Assembly: GCA_902705835.1 (NCBI GenBank)
Contig: CACSIN010000012.1
Span: 62,001-126,000 of the forward strand
DNA: 64,000 nt
Source of the DNA: BD1-7 clade bacterium
GTDB lineage: Bacteria > Pseudomonadota > Gammaproteobacteria > Pseudomonadales > DT-91
Direction: 5' to 3'
Shown here piece by piece: positions 23,726 through 33,059 of the stretch (positions are counted from its first letter, which is position 1; each line of letters begins with the position of its first letter). The notes under the pieces were generated by a model. It searched no databases and was not told where the DNA came from. It was given only the letters and a program-made list of their open reading frames with translations. The translations under genes and the position numbers were made by a program.

Positions 23726-24790
23726 ATGACATCTTTGAAAACACTATTAACAGCAGCCAGCGTCACCACGTTAGCCATACTGGCCGGTTGCCAACAAGAT
23801 TTATCGGGCCTGGTTGATGGCTTGAATTCACAACAAAACGCAGATCAGCAAACCTCTGTGGTAACACGTGATTATGTGCGTTTTGTCGCCATTGGTGACA
23901 TGGGCACCGGCGATGAAAATCAACAGAAAGTAGCGAATGCTATTCAGGCAATCTGTGAAGAACGGGGTTGTGATTTTGCGATTGGCTTAGGTGACAATAT
24001 CTACGAAAAAGGCGTTAGTGATATCGGCGACTCGCAGTTTTCATCGAAGTTTGAGCGCCCTTACCGCCACATCGATTTTCCGTTTTATATGTCGCTAGGC
24101 AATCATGATAACTCCCATACCAGCATCGGTGATGGCCTTAACAACTTCAAAGGTGAAATTCAGGTTGAATACACCTACAACCCGAATCGCCCTAGTAACA
24201 AATGGAATATGCCTGCCCGCTATTACGATTTCAGCATGCCTGAAACCGGCGCTCCGCTGATTGATTTCTTTGCGATGGATTCTAACCCCAGTGTTGTTGC
24301 CGATGTGAACCATCAATACTGGCGCGCCCGCTACAGCGACGAACAACAAGCGTGGCTTGAAAACAAGATCGCCGCCAGCACCGGTCCGTGGAAAATCGCC
24401 TTCGCACATCACCCATATTTGTCGAACGGTAAGCACGGCAATGCCGGTTGGTACGATCGCATTTGGTTATCCGGCCATACATACAAGCACATGTTGGAAG
24501 ACGCTGTTTGTGACAAGGTTGACGTCATTATTGCCGGTCACGATCACGATCTTCAATGGACAAAACCCGTGGATTCCTGCGGTAAAACTGAGTTTATTTT
24601 ATCAGGTGCTGGTGGTAAAACCCGCTCGCTGGACGACACTGAGCGCAACCCGGCGTTCTATCAGAAGGGCGATATCCTCGGTTTTTTCCTGATCACGGTG
24701 ACAGAAACCACCTTTACTGGCGAAGCATGGGAAGTTAATCCACAAACAGGCGAACACACCATGGCGTTCAGCCGCACTCTGGAGAAGTAA
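23726..24790 (+). CDS. Metallophosphoesterase lipoprotein (ACP5/purple acid phosphatase-like)
   Basis: A 354-residue lipoprotein (lipobox LAGC, Cys near residue 22) with the five metallophosphatase blocks: AIGDMGTGD, GLGDNIYEKG, LGNHDNS, FAHHPY and IIAGHDHDLQW. The order and spacing fit the tartrate-resistant acid phosphatase (ACP5-like) subgroup of purple acid phosphatases, which use an Fe-containing dinuclear centre. It probably acts on phosphomonoesters at the outer membrane or in the periplasm. Cotranscribed with phoD (11-bp gap), so the two likely cooperate in phosphate release. Confidence 0.88.
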   Translation: MTSLKTLLTAASVTTLAILAGCQQDLSGLVDGLNSQQNADQQTSVVTRDYVRFVAIGDMGTGDENQQKVANAIQAICEERGCDFAIGLGDNIYEKGVSDIGDSQFSSKFERPYRHIDFPFYMSLGNHDNSHTSIGDGLNNFKGEIQVEYTYNPNRPSNKWNMPARYYDFSMPETGAPLIDFFAMDSNPSVVADVNHQYWRARYSDEQQAWLENKIAASTGPWKIAFAHHPYLSNGKHGNAGWYDRIWLSGHTYKHMLEDAVCDKVDVIIAGHDHDLQWTKPVDSCGKTEFILSGAGGKTRSLDDTERNPAFYQKGDILGFFLITVTETTFTGEAWEVNPQTGEHTMAFSRTLEK

Positions 24791-25073
24791 CTGCCGGCTT
24801 CAGCCCACACCCACGTTGCTCATTCTTTCGCGGGCTGATCATCCGATCAGTCTGCAAAAGCACACTCCGCGTTAACGCTTAGTTTTTTCCTAATACTGAT
24901 TCTTCGCGTGCAAACCGTACCAACATCCTTCCATACAGCTCATGTAGCTAACGCAATCACACACAAGCCACTATGGCGTCTCTTACCCAGTCACGCTGTT
25001 TTATTGACTATGCTTAAGCAGGTAGTCATATAAAAAATCATTCGGACACACCGACGACGAAGGACTGCATCGC

Positions 25074-26435
25074 GTGATCAACCCGATAACGAATAGCCCA
25101 GCAAAAGTGTTCGCGACCTATGCGATACCTGCCGTTCTTGGCATGCTGGCATTTTCATCGGTCGGCATCATCGATGGATTGTTTATGAGTCACTATATTG
25201 GTTCGTCCGCCCTAGCTGTCGTCACGGTTACCATGCCGATTTCCGCAGCAGCGCTAGGTATAACAACCATGTTATCAGTGGGCGGGGCGGTTACCGTCGG
25301 AAAATACATCGGCCAGAACAATATCGAACGGGCCAATCGGCTATTCGTCGACACCATCGCAGTGGTTATTGCGATGGCCCTGCTTTTTGTCATCACGGTA
25401 TTCACTACATTAGATATCGCCCTAGATCTAATGAATGTCACCGGCAAGCTACGCGCGCACACTAAGGAATACTTCGCCACGATGTTGCTATTTATGCCGA
25501 TACTGCTTTGTGCCGGTGCATTGGATTACTTTATTCGAATCGACAACCGACCAGTATTTGCGTCCATCGGGCTGATCTGCGGTGCCTTTTTTAACGTGGC
25601 TTTCAGCTGGTTGTTTATCGTCCATTTAGACATGGGCATTCGCGGCGTTGCCCTAGGAACGGGCGTCGCGCAGATATTTACGCTGTGTCTGTTTATTGGT
25701 TATTTCAACACGCATTTTTCACGTCTCAAATTCCATAAACCGACGATGGACTTACGTGCTGTCGCGAAAGCCAGCGTTAATGGTATTTCTTCTTTTGTAA
25801 CCAGTATGTCGGCAGCCACTAGCGGCTTGATATTTAACACTGTCATGCTGCAAAAATATGGCGGAGAAGGTATCGCCGCAGCAACCGCCGTTAGCTACAT
25901 CAGCCTGATTGGGCTCATGTCGAATTTTGCTATCAGCCAGGCATTACAACCAACAATCAGTCAAAATATTGGGGCGAAGCAACCTCAAAAGATCAAACAG
26001 TTCATGCAGATTGCCATCGTCAGTGTCCTAGCTCTCGGATTAGTGATGACAATCCTGACTGCATTAATACCCGCGCATTTAATTGATCTTTTTATTGAGC
26101 ACGACGAAGAAAAGACACGCGACATAGCGCTGCACTTTTTATCATGGTTCTGGCCGGTGTTTATTTTCAACGGCTGCAATATGTGTTTTATCAATTATTT
26201 AACTGCGGCCATGATGCCCATACGATCGCTAACTCTATCGTTGCTACATAGCCTAGCTATACCGGTTTCGTTGGTTCTTTTACTTCCTGAAATCATGCCT
26301 GAAAATGGGATTTTCGCAGTTATTCCCGGAACAGAAACATTAACGTTCATTGGCGGGCTTCTACTATTTTGGCGACATCGGCCACTACGGCTAACGTTTT
26401 TGGATCTGCCCAAACCGCAGACTACTGTTCAGTGA
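25074..26435 (+). CDS. MATE-family efflux transporter
   Basis: A 453-residue, 12-TM transporter with two homologous halves, as in MATE proteins (MepA-like): N-terminal AIPAVLGMLAFSSVGIIDGLFMSHYIG, SVGGAVTVGKYIGQNN, and in the second half ISQALQPTISQNIGAKQPQ. MATE proteins export cationic drugs, dyes or metabolites against Na+ or H+. The start is GTG 25074 with AAGGA 10 bases upstream. It is monocistronic, and the 283-bp region before it holds a small CTGATC/GATCAG hairpin at about 24835-24850 and no gene. Confidence 0.88.
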   Translation: MINPITNSPAKVFATYAIPAVLGMLAFSSVGIIDGLFMSHYIGSSALAVVTVTMPISAAALGITTMLSVGGAVTVGKYIGQNNIERANRLFVDTIAVVIAMALLFVITVFTTLDIALDLMNVTGKLRAHTKEYFATMLLFMPILLCAGALDYFIRIDNRPVFASIGLICGAFFNVAFSWLFIVHLDMGIRGVALGTGVAQIFTLCLFIGYFNTHFSRLKFHKPTMDLRAVAKASVNGISSFVTSMSAATSGLIFNTVMLQKYGGEGIAAATAVSYISLIGLMSNFAISQALQPTISQNIGAKQPQKIKQFMQIAIVSVLALGLVMTILTALIPAHLIDLFIEHDEEKTRDIALHFLSWFWPVFIFNGCNMCFINYLTAAMMPIRSLTLSLLHSLAIPVSLVLLLPEIMPENGIFAVIPGTETLTFIGGLLLFWRHRPLRLTFLDLPKPQTTVQ

Positions 26436-26444
26436 TTTCCCTAA

Positions 26445-26879
26445 TCAGTCGCGAGATTCACTAACAGCCGCAAGGTCGTCGGACATCTCAGCATACAAAC
26501 GATGCAATTCAGCTTTGATCACAGGCCACAATAACGGTACGGCAATGCCGTTAAAATCTTCGCCCTGAACCAAAACCGTCTCGTTACCTTCAGACGTCAG
26601 GCGAAAATAATGACTGCCGGTGTAAATACCCGGAATACCGCCCTTCCAACGCAGCTCTCGGTTGTGATCCAGGCATTCAATTACGGCTGGTACAGACACG
26701 GTCATGCCGAATAATCGAACACGCATTCGCAATTTTCGACCAGTAACCACAGGCTGATTTTTATGATCGAAGGTTGCACGTCGATTCCACTGCGGGTATT
26801 TCTCGATGGCTGATAGATGACGCCATACTTCGTCAATCGGCGCGTGAACCGTCACAGCCGGGAGTTGTGCCTTAATCAT
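26445..26879 (-). CDS. SRPBCC (START-like) domain protein
   Basis: A 144-residue single-domain protein with the SRPBCC/polyketide-cyclase-like layout: VTVHAPIDEVWRHLSAIEKYPQWN at the N-terminus, then alternating strands and a long C-terminal helix (VIKAELHRLYAEMSDDL). These helix-grip proteins bind hydrophobic ligands in a deep cavity; some are cyclases, others ligand carriers. The ligand is unknown. ATG 26879 is preferred over the TTG at 26894; AAGAG lies 7 bases before it. Convergent with the MATE gene, and 48 bp after the start of the RND gene's 3' end, on the same strand. Confidence 0.8.
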   Translation of the reverse strand: MIKAQLPAVTVHAPIDEVWRHLSAIEKYPQWNRRATFDHKNQPVVTGRKLRMRVRLFGMTVSVPAVIECLDHNRELRWKGGIPGIYTGSHYFRLTSEGNETVLVQGEDFNGIAVPLLWPVIKAELHRLYAEMSDDLAAVSESRD

Positions 26880-26926
26880 GGGGGGTCTCTTCAAAAATCT
26901 TCGGGGCTTAGTTATTCAGGCTTGAT

Positions 26927-29900
26927 CTAACCTTTATCACCAAGACCCATGATACGACAGAGTACAACTAATACGCAGGGGGTCAGGAAGACGCCGGCAA
27001 ACAAAGCCGATAACATACCAGCGCTTAGCGTGATGCCGAGTGATTGCTGCGCTGCCGCGCCAGCGCCCGATGCAAAAACCAACGGCAATACACCACAGAT
27101 AAACGAAAAAGAGGTCATGTTAATCGCACGATAGCGACGCGCTGCCGCGTAAACTGCAGCATCTGCAGGCTTAGCCTTACTGTCTTTCATCCGCTTCTGA
27201 GCAACATCAACAATCAAAATCGCATTTTTTGCCGTCATACAAAGCAACAGTAACAAGCCCACCTGGGCGAATAGATCCAATTCTCGTTGCTCAAGCTCCA
27301 GTATCAGGGCTGCGCCGCTCAAGGCGACAGGCACTGCCGACAATACCGCGAACGGTATCATCCAGCTTTCATACAAGGCGACTAGAAACAGATAGATAAA
27401 CAGAAGTGCCAACCCCAACGCCAGAAAAGCATGGTGTGATGTAGCAACGCGCTGAAACGCAGCGCCGGTCCAATCATATCCAAACCCTGGTGGTAGATCC
27501 TGCGCGGCATCAGACACAGCCGTAATTGCATCACTCACCGGATATCCAGGCTTTGTGTTCACGCTAACGATCACTGCTCGGTATTTGTTGTATCGTGTCA
27601 CCGAGTCCGGCTCAAATCGCGTATCAACGGCGTAAAATCCGGACATCGGAAATACATCACCACGATCGTTGCGTAAATAGTATTGATTCAAGTCGGCCAT
27701 ATAATCCCGCGCCCCTGCTTGCGCCTGCAGAATGACCTGATAATTCTGCCCATATTCATTGAAGTCATTCACATAAAACGAGCCGACGTTGGCCTGTAAT
27801 GTGCGAAACATTTGCGTCAGTTTTACACCTGACACCATGACTTTCTCGCGATCGATATCCAAGTAGGGTTCAGGTACATTAGCTCGAAAGCTATTAAACG
27901 CAGCCCCTACTGATGGCGATACGGTAATTTGTTCAACAACCTTTTCTGTCGCCTCCGACAGCTGGCTAAAACTGTGTCCGGCCAAATCCTGAACAACAAA
28001 CCGAACACCGCCGGAGGAGCCAATACCGCGTATCGTCGGTGGCGTTACAGCAAATATACTGGCTTCGGGAATCTGCTCTTTAGCCTTGGTGTTGATGCGA
28101 GCAACAACATCAAACACCGTATCCCCCTCCCCCCGACGTTGACTCCAGGGCTCAAGAACGACAAACAGTAAGCCCTGATTACCAGCGGATGACCCCAACC
28201 CGGTACCCGATAAGCTCGCAACGGAACGCACGACATCCTCTTGTTTGAGCAAGTTTTCAAGCTGCTGAACAGCCGCGTAGGTGCGCGGTAGCGCGGCCGC
28301 ATCTGGAAGCTGGACAAAAATAACAATCTGGCCTTTGTCTTCATCCGGAATAAAACCACGCGGCAGATGCGTTAGCCCCCAAACGGTGGTTAATATAATC
28401 ACCAGCATCGCTAACATCACGATATGAAGCCGTTGCATCAGCCGTTGCAACATCTGCACAAAGGCATTTTTGGTACGCTGAGCCATTAACAGCAGCGATG
28501 CGCGTTCGTTAGAAACCCGATGATGTTGATCACTCGCAGGCAAGAGCCACGCGCACAATACCGGGCTAAGCGTCAGCGCATTGATGCTTGAAATCACTAC
28601 CGACGTGCAAATAACCGTGCCCATTACCTGATAGAGTTGACCGACGATGCCCGGCATTAACGCAACAGGCAGAAATACCGCCAACAACACCAGCGTTGTT
28701 GCAATAACCGCGCCGGTTATCTGCTGCATGGATTCTCCTACAGCCTGCCGAACCGTTAGATCCGGACGTTCACGAATAACCCGTTGAGCGTTTTCTACGA
28801 CCAAAATCGCATCATCGACCACAACACCCACAGCAACAATCATGGCTAACAACGAAATCGTGTTGATGCTGATGCCGAATAGAAGCAACACTGAAAAACT
28901 ACCGATGAGAGAAACAGGAATCGCGATAGCAGGCACGAGCGTCGCGCGAATCGATCCAAGAAACAGCCAGGTAATCAGAATCACCAGTACAACGGCAGAA
29001 AGCAGCGCAAAAACAACTTGTTCAATCACAACACGAATGTATGCCGCACCGTTATAACCGGTGTTATACGAAAGACCTTGCGGGAAGTAGACCTGCATAT
29101 CTTTCAACCGCTGTTGAATCAACTCCTCGGTGTAAAGTGCGTTAGCATCCGGCGTCAGGTAAATCCCCATGTTGACGCTTCTTGAGCCATTCGTTTCGCT
29201 AACCACACTATATGAATTGCGTCCCCGTGAGACTTCAGCAACATCGCCTAGCCGAACGATCGCACCATCAGTGTGGGCCTTCAATATCACATCAGAGAAA
29301 TCCTTAACCGTGCGTAGCCGTCCTTTCGCGTGTAACACATACTCGCGTTCAACCATCTGATCGCCGCGCATATCGCCATTAAACGGTGGGCCACCAAACT
29401 TACCCAATGCAGCCTGAACATTTTGTTCCTGCAATGCCTCAACAACATCTTGAGGAACCAGGTTCAAGGCTGCCATTTTTTGCGGATCAATCCAGATTCG
29501 CATGGCAAATGCACCGCTAAAGATCTGAGCATTAGCAACACCCGGAACCCTTGCTAACGCGCTTTGTACATGGTCATTGGCAAACTGCAGCAAGAACGGA
29601 TCACCCAACTCCGGATTATCAGACACCAACGATATAATCATCAGAAGATCTGGCGAGCGTTTCTGCACAAGAACACCGGATCGACGCACCTCCAATGGTA
29701 AACGGGGCTCAGCGACTTTAAGCCGATTCTGCACTCGCACCAGCGCCATATCGGCATTCTCGCCAAGATCGAAGGTTACCGAAAGAACATAACCACCGTT
29801 GTTATCGCTGGTTGAATGCATATATAACATGCCTTCAACACCATTAACGGCGTCTTCGATAGGGCCAGCGATGGTCTTTTCGATCACTTGCGCCGAGGCA

Positions 29901-30052
29901 CCTGGGTAGTTCGCACTGACCTGGATGTGTGGTGGTGAGATGTTGGGGTATTCTGAAATCGGCAGAAAAAAGATCGAGATTGCGCCCGTCAGAGCAATAA
30001 CCAACGACACCACCATGGCAAACTTAGGGCGGCGTAAGAAAAAACCACTCAT
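26927..30052 (-). CDS. RND efflux pump inner-membrane transporter (HAE1/AcrB family)
   Basis: A 1041-residue resistance-nodulation-division transporter, full length for AcrB-like proteins. TM1 is followed by PISEYPNISPPHIQVSANYPGASAQVIE; the proton-relay Asp pair D413-D414 lies in VAVGVVVDDAILVVEN; the second-half TM10 region has TAKNAILIVDVAQ; and the large porter domains include GIGSSGGVRFVVQDL. It would export hydrophobic or amphiphilic compounds using the proton gradient in a tripartite complex. Unusually, no membrane-fusion (adaptor) or outer-membrane channel gene is next to it: downstream is an SRPBCC protein and upstream a lipase-like lipoprotein on the same strand (35-bp gap). The partner must be encoded elsewhere. 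Confidence 0.95.
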   Translation of the reverse strand: MSGFFLRRPKFAMVVSLVIALTGAISIFFLPISEYPNISPPHIQVSANYPGASAQVIEKTIAGPIEDAVNGVEGMLYMHSTSDNNGGYVLSVTFDLGENADMALVRVQNRLKVAEPRLPLEVRRSGVLVQKRSPDLLMIISLVSDNPELGDPFLLQFANDHVQSALARVPGVANAQIFSGAFAMRIWIDPQKMAALNLVPQDVVEALQEQNVQAALGKFGGPPFNGDMRGDQMVEREYVLHAKGRLRTVKDFSDVILKAHTDGAIVRLGDVAEVSRGRNSYSVVSETNGSRSVNMGIYLTPDANALYTEELIQQRLKDMQVYFPQGLSYNTGYNGAAYIRVVIEQVVFALLSAVVLVILITWLFLGSIRATLVPAIAIPVSLIGSFSVLLLFGISINTISLLAMIVAVGVVVDDAILVVENAQRVIRERPDLTVRQAVGESMQQITGAVIATTLVLLAVFLPVALMPGIVGQLYQVMGTVICTSVVISSINALTLSPVLCAWLLPASDQHHRVSNERASLLLMAQRTKNAFVQMLQRLMQRLHIVMLAMLVIILTTVWGLTHLPRGFIPDEDKGQIVIFVQLPDAAALPRTYAAVQQLENLLKQEDVVRSVASLSGTGLGSSAGNQGLLFVVLEPWSQRRGEGDTVFDVVARINTKAKEQIPEASIFAVTPPTIRGIGSSGGVRFVVQDLAGHSFSQLSEATEKVVEQITVSPSVGAAFNSFRANVPEPYLDIDREKVMVSGVKLTQMFRTLQANVGSFYVNDFNEYGQNYQVILQAQAGARDYMADLNQYYLRNDRGDVFPMSGFYAVDTRFEPDSVTRYNKYRAVIVSVNTKPGYPVSDAITAVSDAAQDLPPGFGYDWTGAAFQRVATSHHAFLALGLALLFIYLFLVALYESWMIPFAVLSAVPVALSGAALILELEQRELDLFAQVGLLLLLCMTAKNAILIVDVAQKRMKDSKAKPADAAVYAAARRYRAINMTSFSFICGVLPLVFASGAGAAAQQSLGITLSAGMLSALFAGVFLTPCVLVVLCRIMGLGDKG

Positions 30053-30087
30053 GACATCGCTCTGACGATCATCGAATTATTGCAGCA

Positions 30088-31119
30088 TCAGCCTTGGTTT
30101 TGATCCTGTTTTGTCTGCCGGCCTTGCTCAATCTTCAACGGAGGTTTTGGCTGGTTATCAGTTTTTTGATCCTTAAATTGACCCGAGTCAACTGACGATT
30201 TTGCAGAATCTTCGGACACGTCACACATCTGAACGTCCGCCGGTAACGGCTGTTTGGCGAACAGATGATTGAGTGCAATGATATAGTTTGAGAGCAGGTG
30301 ATCCGGCCCAACGATCTTCATCAAACTTCCCTTCGCTGCAGGTGCAGAAGTTACCTTGAAGCACAACGGATAAACATCCGCGATTCTGACAAATCCTTGG
30401 GCACCGGTCGAAAACTCGCCGATTGCTTTGTCGTTTTTGTTATTAAACGCTCTCAGCATATATTTTTTCGTGACGTCACTATCAACATACTTGGCAAAGT
30501 CGGCATCCCCCAAACGCGGAGCGCCAAAAACAATCGTGTTGATATCAGCCTGAGGGGCATCCTCAATGGTCGCAATATCAACCAGAAACAATATCGCCAG
30601 TTGCGCGCCCAGGCTATGGCCAGTGATCGTCAGCGATGAGGGTTCTGATTGCTTTAACCATTGCATGAGCGGTTTTTGCAGCGTTTTGTAAATCATAGCC
30701 GCCACCTGAGCGACCTCACCCGGTAGCTTGGCACCATTTGCTGCAGTAAAGGGTACGCTCGAGCTAAACATGGATGGATCAATACTGAGCGCATGCTGCG
30801 TCGCACCTCGAAAGGCGACTAACCAATTGTTGGAACTCTCTTCGCGAAAGATCAACACAAACGAGCGCGGCGTGGTTTGACCCGGCAGTTCACCATCGAG
30901 CTTTTGAACCAACTTGTACCCCGGAGGGGCAACAATTGCCTTGCCGTAGGCAGACCGGTATGACTGGGCAACAGCATCAGCTGAGGTCAATACCGCTTGA
31001 GCCTCAACGGCTTGATCATCTTTACCAGACGAACAAGCGCTTAACCACACACTTAACCCTGCGCTTATCAACAGATAAACCAGTGAAACCCGAGAGAGTG
31101 ATAACAAACGAATATTCAT
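30088..31119 (-). CDS. Class-3 lipase-like lipoprotein
   Basis: A 343-residue secreted lipoprotein (signal peptide then lipobox SAC, Cys near residue 29) with a Lipase_3-type alpha/beta hydrolase domain: WLVAFRGATQH (oxyanion region), TGHSLGAQLA (nucleophile Ser) and TIVFGAPRLGD. A charged low-complexity tail (KDQKTDNQPKPPLK and beyond) follows the domain. It may hydrolyse triacylglycerols or other lipids at the cell surface; the catalytic His was not assigned with certainty. ATG 31119 is chosen because AGGGAAG precedes it at 8 bases. The same-strand RND gene begins 35 bp downstream. Confidence 0.8.
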   Translation of the reverse strand: MNIRLLSLSRVSLVYLLISAGLSVWLSACSSGKDDQAVEAQAVLTSADAVAQSYRSAYGKAIVAPPGYKLVQKLDGELPGQTTPRSFVLIFREESSNNWLVAFRGATQHALSIDPSMFSSSVPFTAANGAKLPGEVAQVAAMIYKTLQKPLMQWLKQSEPSSLTITGHSLGAQLAILFLVDIATIEDAPQADINTIVFGAPRLGDADFAKYVDSDVTKKYMLRAFNNKNDKAIGEFSTGAQGFVRIADVYPLCFKVTSAPAAKGSLMKIVGPDHLLSNYIIALNHLFAKQPLPADVQMCDVSEDSAKSSVDSGQFKDQKTDNQPKPPLKIEQGRQTKQDQNQG

Positions 31120-31249
31120 GATGGCATCTTCCCTGACCAAACAATAAGGTTTTATCCCTTGAGTATAACCACTCCTGCGCGGCTGGCAGATTGATTCGCT
31201 TATCTGCGGTTTAATCCCTTTCTTACTGGGTCAAACAACAACGGGACAT

Positions 31250-32752
31250 TCACAGATAGGGTGTCAGAATACGCGCCGCACCATCTCGCACTTTGACCCA
31301 AAAACGCCGACTGTTAAGGTCTTCAAGAGTGTACCTAACAGCACGCGAACGTTTATGTTCAAAAAACGCAATGAGTTTACGTGCCAAGTACAAATCGAAG
31401 TATTCAATATTCACTTCGAAATTCAGCCGAAGGCTGCGAGCATCCCAGTTCGATGACCCAAACGATACATAGGTATCATCAATCAACAGCAGTTTTGTAT
31501 GGTCAAATGGCGCGGGGGTTCGCCAAAGATGACAGCCCTTTTCAAGTAAGTCTTGAGCACTACCCTGCAAAGCCCAGCGCATGATGACATGATCCACGGC
31601 CAGTGGCGTGACGATATCAACACGCACTCCCCGCATGGATGCCGAACACAGCGCAGCGATCAAGCTTTCGGGCGGTAAAAAATACGGTGTTATGATGCGG
31701 ATATGATGGCGAGCAGCATTAATGGCATTAAGAAAGTGCCAAAGGATACGCTCTTCTGAATAGATCGGCCCATCACAGATTAACCGCGTGAGTACCGCAT
31801 TATCAGGTAATTCGTCTTCGTTGTGCCAAACAGAACCTGTGTGGCCAGAAGCCTGGCGACTTGAGTCATTCCGACCGGGTTCAGGGAACCAGTTCGGCCC
31901 CTGCAACTCTTCACGTGTCACAAAATACCAGTCGTCGACAAACACCTGCTGCAACTGGCTCACAATAGGACCAGTTAACCGGCAATGAAAATCCAGCACC
32001 GTGTCATCCCCGGCAATTTCCGGCCAGTAAATACGACCGATATTCAAACCACCGGTAAATCCGACAACGCCGTCGATGACCAATATTTTTCGGTGATTAC
32101 GCAAATTCGAAAAATGCGTTTTCATCAAAACCGGCAGAAACCGGCGGGCAGAAATACCTGCTTTTTTAAAGTGCCTGAGTAACCGCAGTTGTTTTTTGTT
32201 AGACCCAACCGCATCAATAAGCACACGGACAACAACACCTCGTTGATGCGCACGAATCAATGCATCAATGAACTTTTTGCCGACCTCGTCTAAATGAAAA
32301 ATATAACTACAGAGGGTGATAGAAATTTGCGCAGCTTCAATGGCAGCGAGCATTTCTACATAGGCTTTTCCGCCATCATAATACGGCGTAATACAGGCCC
32401 AAGCAGGATCGTTATATCCGAGATAATTTCCAGTGTTATACACCGCGGCGACTTGTGGGTTTTGATTCGCTGCTTCTTCAAGCCGTTTGCGCGTTTCATA
32501 GTCGTATCGAGTTACCGGGCCGGAGACATCTTTACGAAGCAACTTGTCAGAAATACGATTAATACCAAACAAGTAATACACGATCGCACCTATTAATGGC
32601 GATACTAGTATCAACCCCAACCAACCAAATGCAGATCGAGCATTGCGCTTGTAAACTAACACGTGCAATGCAGCGGCGGTGGACATAACAAACACAACCG
32701 CCAGAAAAATCTGATTCTCCATCAATGTCAGGTCAAAAAAACGGTTCTCCAT
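31250..32752 (-). CDS. cls: Cardiolipin synthase
   Basis: A 500-residue enzyme with two N-terminal TM segments (the second in SAFGWLGLILVSPLIGAIVYYLFG), then two phospholipase-D domains with HKD motifs HRKILVIDGVVGFTGG and HTKLLLIDDTYVSFGSSNWD. It condenses two phosphatidylglycerol molecules to cardiolipin and glycerol at the inner membrane. Length and N-terminal hairpin match ClsA-type proteins. AGGATGAG precedes ATG 32752. Monocistronic. Confidence 0.93.
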   Translation of the reverse strand: MENRFFDLTLMENQIFLAVVFVMSTAAALHVLVYKRNARSAFGWLGLILVSPLIGAIVYYLFGINRISDKLLRKDVSGPVTRYDYETRKRLEEAANQNPQVAAVYNTGNYLGYNDPAWACITPYYDGGKAYVEMLAAIEAAQISITLCSYIFHLDEVGKKFIDALIRAHQRGVVVRVLIDAVGSNKKQLRLLRHFKKAGISARRFLPVLMKTHFSNLRNHRKILVIDGVVGFTGGLNIGRIYWPEIAGDDTVLDFHCRLTGPIVSQLQQVFVDDWYFVTREELQGPNWFPEPGRNDSSRQASGHTGSVWHNEDELPDNAVLTRLICDGPIYSEERILWHFLNAINAARHHIRIITPYFLPPESLIAALCSASMRGVRVDIVTPLAVDHVIMRWALQGSAQDLLEKGCHLWRTPAPFDHTKLLLIDDTYVSFGSSNWDARSLRLNFEVNIEYFDLYLARKLIAFFEHKRSRAVRYTLEDLNSRRFWVKVRDGAARILTPYL

Positions 32753-33059
32753 GCGCTCATCCTATCGTCGTTGGAAAGCTCACTAACTATATAACATATC
32801 CATTCTGCTGCACGATTTTCACCATTACGAATATCGATACGCTTGGTAAACGAATCTTATCGGGCTTTTTATTTACCCTCGAACTTTTCATCTTCCCAGC
32901 CTCCCGATTACTACTTTTCACAGAGTTGCGATAAGTAACCCGCACTCTTTTGAAGTTTTCTTTATAGAATCGTTAAAACTTATGCCCGCGTTAATCTTAG
33001 GCTTAACAGAAACAGAAACCATAACGCCTTGGCAGGCCACTCAATGGAAAAAGACCACT
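32753..33059. other. Divergent promoter region between cls and the HAMP-GAF sensor
   Basis: About 300 bp, AT-rich, between divergent genes. No clear palindrome, consensus promoter or short gene was recognised. The upstream part of the sensor's open frame (32982-33059) is not considered coding here. Confidence 0.4.

Noticed and set aside
24835-24850. CTGATC/GATCAG hairpin between the phosphatase operon and the MATE gene
   Set aside because: Short stem and no T-run; not enough for a terminator call.
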